Assembly: GCA_039805165.1 (NCBI GenBank)
Contig: JBDLUS010000060.1
Coordinates: forward strand, 1 to 11,202
Reading direction: 5' to 3'
Length of the DNA stretch: 11,202 nucleotides
From: CAIZGX01 sp039805165
Lineage (GTDB): Bacteria > Bacteroidota > Bacteroidia > Flavobacteriales_D > Sanyastnellaceae
Positions 7,724 to 11,202 of the stretch are shown here, in pieces; within the stretch, counting starts at the first letter, position 1, and each line of letters begins with the position of its first letter. Below the pieces are notes generated by a model. The model was given only the letters and a program-made list of their open reading frames with translations, had not been told where the DNA came from and did not search any database. The translations under genes and the position numbers were made by a program.

Positions 7724-8730
7724 AAACAAAGAATACATTTCGAATAATTTTCATGGCGGTGTGTGTCTTCATGTCAATGAACACCATTGCTCAAGATCAA
7801 CAGTACACGCAGTTTTATTCAGTGCCAACATTGCTGAACCCTGCGTTCGCTGGAGCTTCTGCACAAAGTAGATTTAGCACGCTTTACCGCAATCAATGGT
7901 CGCTGGTTCCAGGTGGATTCAAGTCGTATCGATTTGCATACGATCATTATGCCTCTGCCATTAACAGTGGATTTGGAATTGTAGCAGGAAGCGATAATTT
8001 GGGGACTGGAAGTTTAAAGACGTCTTCATTCCAAATTCAATATGCATATGAAGTAAAAGTAAAACGTGGATTGTTTTTCCGTCCTGCTTTACAATTGGGT
8101 ATTGTAAACAAAACGTTGGACTTCGGAAACCTTGTTTTCTACGATCAAATGATTCGCGATGGCGATCCGAGTTATGAAGCTATCTCATACGGACCTGCGA
8201 AGTATTTCGATGCTTCTGCCGGTGCCCTATTGTACTCAGCGAAGGCGTGGATGGGTGTTTCGGTTTATCACATGAATAAGCCGAATGAGGCCATATATAA
8301 CGCAACAACAGAAATTATACCTGCGCGTTTATCGGTTCACGGTGGATTAAGAAAAAAGATCAAGTCGAACTATTATTCGAAAGTGGGAAAAGACATGGTA
8401 CTTGCTTTTAACTACCAAGCGCAAGGAAAGTTCGATCAACTAGACATTGGAGTCTATACGGAATTAAATCCAGTTGTATTGGGAATTTGGTACCGCGGAC
8501 TTCCAGTTAAATCGAATCAATACCAACATCCGAATAGAGATTCATTCTCTGCACTCATTGGATTTCAAACAGGAAAGTACAAAGTCGGATACAGCTATGA
8601 TATTACCACCTCGCAGTTAGCGGTTGGAAATACCGGAGGTTCACACGAGATAAGTTTTACCTACCTCTGGGCGAACAACAGAAACATGCGAAAAGTGAAG
8701 AGAAGAATTATTCCTTGCGCAACGTTTTAG
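7720..8730 (+). CDS. PorP/SprF family type IX secretion system membrane protein
   Basis: A 336-residue outer-membrane protein with a signal peptide ending NTIA|Q (cleavage after about residue 24). The mature N-terminus carries the family hallmark QYTQFY (28-33) and LNPAFAGA (39-46), then YRNQW (56-60). The rest alternates aromatic and polar residues, as expected of beta-barrel strands, through to the end. In Flavobacterium johnsoniae SprF is needed for secretion of SprB, and PorP-like proteins are partners of type B CTD cargo. This gene begins in the ATGA overlap with the stop of the PKD protein, so the two are almost certainly translated together and this is probably the dedicated export or anchoring partner. 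No core T9SS gene (gldK-N, sprA, sprE or sprT) is present in the window. The 3' end overlaps the convergent desaturase gene by 4 bases. Confidence 0.94.
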   Translation: MKTKNTFRIIFMAVCVFMSMNTIAQDQQYTQFYSVPTLLNPAFAGASAQSRFSTLYRNQWSLVPGGFKSYRFAYDHYASAINSGFGIVAGSDNLGTGSLKTSSFQIQYAYEVKVKRGLFFRPALQLGIVNKTLDFGNLVFYDQMIRDGDPSYEAISYGPAKYFDASAGALLYSAKAWMGVSVYHMNKPNEAIYNATTEIIPARLSVHGGLRKKIKSNYYSKVGKDMVLAFNYQAQGKFDQLDIGVYTELNPVVLGIWYRGLPVKSNQYQHPNRDSFSALIGFQTGKYKVGYSYDITTSQLAVGNTGGSHEISFTYLWANNRNMRKVKRRIIPCATF

Positions 8731-9833
8731 TCGGCAATTCCCATCGTCTTCAAGTGACGTGTGTGTGAACGCACGGCAGCGAAAACAGTTCCGTATTCGT
8801 TGTATTGCACTCCGAATTTCTCACAAGTCTCACGAACAATTTTGTTCAATGCAGGATAATGTACGTGAGAAATACGAGGGAACAAATGGTGTTCAACTTG
8901 GTAGTTCAATCCGCCAGTAAACAAAGTCACAAGTGGATTTCTTGTTGCGAAATTACTCGTGGTGTTAATTTGGTGAATGGCCCATTCTTCTTCAATTACA
9001 CCGTTGTTGTCTTCAGGGTTATTGAATGAAGTTGTTTCAACAACGTGTGCCAATTGGAAAACCACAGCTATAACAATTCCGGTTACCGTCGATACCAATA
9101 AGTATCCAAGGATTGCTGGAATCACACCTTGAAAAATCATGGGAAGTACAACGAAGGTGGCAACATAAGAAAGTTTTGTTGCCCAGAAAGTGAAGTGATT
9201 GATGAAGGTAAACTTGCGCAATTTTGTAATACCCACTTGTTGCGTTCTGTATTTCTTCACATCGTCGATCCAAACCCAAGAGATATAGGTAAGGCAATAT
9301 AAGATGTATCCGTAGATATGTTGAAAGCGATGAATCTTGTAACGCGGTTGATTCTCATTCGTGCGCATCATTGGCTGAATGTTAATGTCATCGTCGTGAC
9401 CTTCAATATTCGTGAACGAATGGTGAATCACATTGTGTTTAGTTTTCCAAAGACTTACATCTCCACCCACCATATTCAAGGTATGCGCCATGATTTCATT
9501 CAACCATTTTTTATCTGAAAAGCTACCGTGTGCCCCATCGTGCATTAGGTTGAATCCAATTCCTGCTAGGGTTAATCCAAGAAGTACACAGGCGCCAATG
9601 CTCATTCCAACCGAAAGGTCACCGAAAACAAGGGCAATGTACAAAGTGAAAAAGCTGGATAAGAGTACAATAGCTTTAACGATAATGAGCCAGTTGCCCC
9701 ATCTGTTGCGCTTTGTAGCGTTGAAATATGAATCTACACCGTTCTTCAAATGATCGAAGAATGGAGTGCCTGCTGTTTTAAATCTTATTGTGCTCAACGT
9801 GTTGTGTTTTACAATGAGGTGCAAAGTTACCAC
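8727..9833 (-). CDS. Membrane fatty acid desaturase (acyl-CoA/acyl-lipid, front-end-like)
   Basis: An integral-membrane di-iron desaturase of about 356-368 residues. Numbering from the GTG at 9833, the three histidine boxes are HDGAH (98-102), HNVIHH (133-138) and QVEHH (312-316), with an additional QLAH (260-263). Hydrophobic segments lie around 47-70, 76-97, 170-190 and 222-265. The family inserts a double bond into an acyl chain with O2 and reduced electron carrier. Gln in the third box resembles front-end (delta-5/delta-6, linoleoyl-CoA type) enzymes, but there is no fused cytochrome b5 domain, so an external donor is needed and regiospecificity is uncertain. The start is ambiguous: GTG at 9833 overlaps the end of murB by 7 bases, while TTG at 9797 gives an N-terminus STIRFKT that looks more like the family. 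It probably belongs to one operon with murB. Confidence 0.93.
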   Translation of the reverse strand: MVTLHLIVKHNTLSTIRFKTAGTPFFDHLKNGVDSYFNATKRNRWGNWLIIVKAIVLLSSFFTLYIALVFGDLSVGMSIGACVLLGLTLAGIGFNLMHDGAHGSFSDKKWLNEIMAHTLNMVGGDVSLWKTKHNVIHHSFTNIEGHDDDINIQPMMRTNENQPRYKIHRFQHIYGYILYCLTYISWVWIDDVKKYRTQQVGITKLRKFTFINHFTFWATKLSYVATFVVLPMIFQGVIPAILGYLLVSTVTGIVIAVVFQLAHVVETTSFNNPEDNNGVIEEEWAIHQINTTSNFATRNPLVTLFTGGLNYQVEHHLFPRISHVHYPALNKIVRETCEKFGVQYNEYGTVFAAVRSHTRHLKTMGIAD

Positions 9834-10849
9834 ACATTTACTTCACGCTCTAATTCGATACCGTATTTATTCTTGACGTCAGTCATAACGGCTGTGCTCA
9901 AAGCATAGATTTCATGTCCAGTTGCCCCGCCGTAATTCACCAATACAAGAGCTTGCTTTTCATGCACACCGCAGTTTCCAACGCGTTTTCCTTTCCAACC
10001 GGTATGCTCAATGAGATACCCGGCTGGGATCTTCACCGTGTTTTCATCGACGGGATAAAAGGGTATTTTCTCGTCGTGAACTTGAATAGCCCGAAGAACT
10101 GACAGATCTACTGTTGGATTTTTGAAAAAGCTCCCTGCATTGCCCAAGACCTTTGGGTCTGGAAGCTTCGAAGAACGAATGGCAATAACGGCTTGACTAA
10201 TGTGTTTAATACTCAAGGTGTCAATTTCCATCTTGTCAAGTTCTTCCGCAATGGCTCCGTATTCAATATGAAAAACAGGACGCTTGTTTAGTTTGAAGCC
10301 CACATGCGTGATGAACCAATTTCCTTTTTCCTTCCTCTTGAAAATACTTTCACGGTATCCAAGTGCGCATTCGCTCAAAGAAAAAATGTGTTTCTCGGAA
10401 GTGTGAACATTCACCGCTTCCACATAATTCAACACGTTGCTCATCTCAACACCGTACGCACCAATGTTCTGCATTGGGCTTGCGCCAACGCAACCAGGTA
10501 TAAGCGAAAGGTTTTCTACTCCAGCCCATTTATTGCGAATACAATGCAAGACGAAGTTGTGCCAATTCTCTCCCGCAGCAACACGCACATACACATGCAT
10601 GTTGTCTTCCTTCTCCAATTCAATTCCGAATAATCTATTTTGAAGTACAACAGCATCTACGTTCTGTGTGAACAGAATATTACTTCCGCCACCTAAGACA
10701 AGCAGGTTGCTTTTGGTCTGACGAACATATTCCAACGCCTCCTCTACATGAGCATGCTCTTCAATACGCGCAAATTCTTTCGCGAGAATTGAAATACCAA
10801 ATGTGTTGTGCGACAACAGGTCAACATTTTTTTCAAGTTGAAGTTTCAT
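9827..10849 (-). CDS. murB: UDP-N-acetylenolpyruvoylglucosamine reductase (MurB)
   Basis: This FAD enzyme reduces UDP-GlcNAc-enolpyruvate to UDP-MurNAc with NADPH in the cytoplasm, the second committed step of peptidoglycan synthesis. It has 340 residues, like the E. coli-type (type I) enzyme. Visible signatures are the FAD-binding LGGGSN (52-57), the PGCVGASPMQNIGAYG block (118-133), YRES with the substrate-binding Arg (R166), GNAGSFFKNP with the catalytic Ser (S240), and the C-terminal ELEREV, where E336 matches the catalytic Glu of the E. coli enzyme. The ATG at 10849 fits the family start. The 3' end overlaps the upstream end of the desaturase, so the two are co-transcribed. A small unknown gene lies 69 bases upstream on the same strand. 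Confidence 0.97.
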   Translation of the reverse strand: MKLQLEKNVDLLSHNTFGISILAKEFARIEEHAHVEEALEYVRQTKSNLLVLGGGSNILFTQNVDAVVLQNRLFGIELEKEDNMHVYVRVAAGENWHNFVLHCIRNKWAGVENLSLIPGCVGASPMQNIGAYGVEMSNVLNYVEAVNVHTSEKHIFSLSECALGYRESIFKRKEKGNWFITHVGFKLNKRPVFHIEYGAIAEELDKMEIDTLSIKHISQAVIAIRSSKLPDPKVLGNAGSFFKNPTVDLSVLRAIQVHDEKIPFYPVDENTVKIPAGYLIEHTGWKGKRVGNCGVHEKQALVLVNYGGATGHEIYALSTAVMTDVKNKYGIELEREVNVW

Positions 10850-10918
10850 GAAGTAAAGAAAAGAAAGGAATGGAAGGAGCTACCCATGGTTCTCGCCGTT
10901 ATTCGAACATGCTTCTGT

Positions 10919-11173
10919 TCAAATGGATTTCAATTTATAATTGGAAGAAATACGGTCTTTTATTTCGTTGTACGCTTCGCCTGTTATGAATTCTGCGCCA
11001 TTCCCTCCTTCTAGAAGATCCAACACATAAATGCGGTCGGCATGCGTAACGGCATTGTTGGTGTGAATGAAGTACGAAGTACCCATAACCACCACTTCTT
11101 CAAAAGTTGTTGAGGAAAAGATTTGAACAATGCGTTTTCCTTCTGGAAATTTTAGAAACTTTGGGAAATCCAT
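10919..11173 (-). CDS. Small conserved-looking protein of unknown function (84 aa)
   Basis: I do not recognise this protein. From the ATG at 11173 it has 84 residues (MDFPKFLKFPEGKRIVQIF...), with no signal peptide, membrane segment or cysteines. It reads as a small soluble fold with alternating beta-type segments (RIVQIF, EEVVVMGTSYFI, DRIYVLDLL) and a C-terminal helix (GEAYNEIKDRI) ending in basic residues. A TTG at 11188 would extend it by five residues, but the ATG is the natural start. It lies on the same strand as murB and the desaturase, 69 bases upstream of murB, so it may be the first visible gene of that operon. The reading frame looks genuine: codon use resembles the neighbours, and no better frame competes on either strand. 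Confidence 0.7.
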   Translation of the reverse strand: MDFPKFLKFPEGKRIVQIFSSTTFEEVVVMGTSYFIHTNNAVTHADRIYVLDLLEGGNGAEFITGEAYNEIKDRISSNYKLKSI

Positions 11174-11202
11174 ACTGCGAATATGCAAACAAATTCAGAA
11201 GA

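Noticed and set aside
8755..8775. Small hairpin-like sequence (CGTGTG ... CGCACG) soon after the PorP/SprF stop
   Set aside because: The stem is 6 pairs including a G-T wobble, there is no following T-run, and it lies in the coding end of the desaturase, so it is not supported as a terminator.
9433..9753. 106-codon + strand open frame opposite the desaturase
   Set aside because: The opposite strand encodes the HDGAH and HNVIHH boxes of a clear desaturase; this frame has no independent support.
10304..10633. 109-codon + strand open frame inside murB
   Set aside because: It lies antisense to strongly conserved MurB motifs and has no recognisable features; it is a shadow frame.

Overview
The window looks like a stretch of a Bacteroidota chromosome, most likely a marine or freshwater Flavobacteriales-type organism. 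Three things point there: a secreted PKD-repeat protein with a type IX secretion system (T9SS) type B C-terminal domain, an adjacent PorP/SprF-family protein, and a soluble-type acyl desaturase next to murB. The assignment to phylum is firm; anything finer is inference. Coding density is very high, with four same-strand or convergent gene overlaps and no intergenic gap above about 95 bases. I saw no RNA genes, CRISPR array or insertion sequence.

Left part, 1-2110, + strand. The 3' end of one MauG/CcpA-type di-haem cytochrome c peroxidase is followed by a complete paralogue with a lipoprotein-like leader. That second gene overlaps by 8 bases a small Cys-cluster protein of the YkgJ family. These three form a probable operon that handles haem, metal or redox chemistry in the periplasm, but the substrate is not visible.

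Middle, 2204-8730, + strand. A 1839-residue exported protein is built almost entirely of about 20 PKD-like modules and ends in a T9SS type B sorting domain. Its stop codon overlaps (ATGA) the start of a PorP/SprF-family outer-membrane protein. This is the well-known SprB/SprF-type arrangement of a secreted surface protein and its dedicated partner. Within the repeat region, two module types of fixed length (83 and 84 residues) alternate as a higher-order two-module unit. This is the most distinctive structure in the window.

Right part, 8727-11173, - strand. A probable operon reads, in transcription order, a small unknown protein (84 residues), murB (peptidoglycan precursor synthesis) and a membrane fatty acid desaturase with a QxxHH third histidine box. 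murB and the desaturase overlap by 7 bases. The desaturase and the PorP/SprF gene converge and overlap by 4 bases at their stop codons, leaving no room for a terminator between the two operons.

I do not see a clearly new multi-gene system. The points most worth checking are the alternating repeat architecture, the Cys and D(S/T) patterns in the PKD protein, and the peroxidase-YkgJ coupling.
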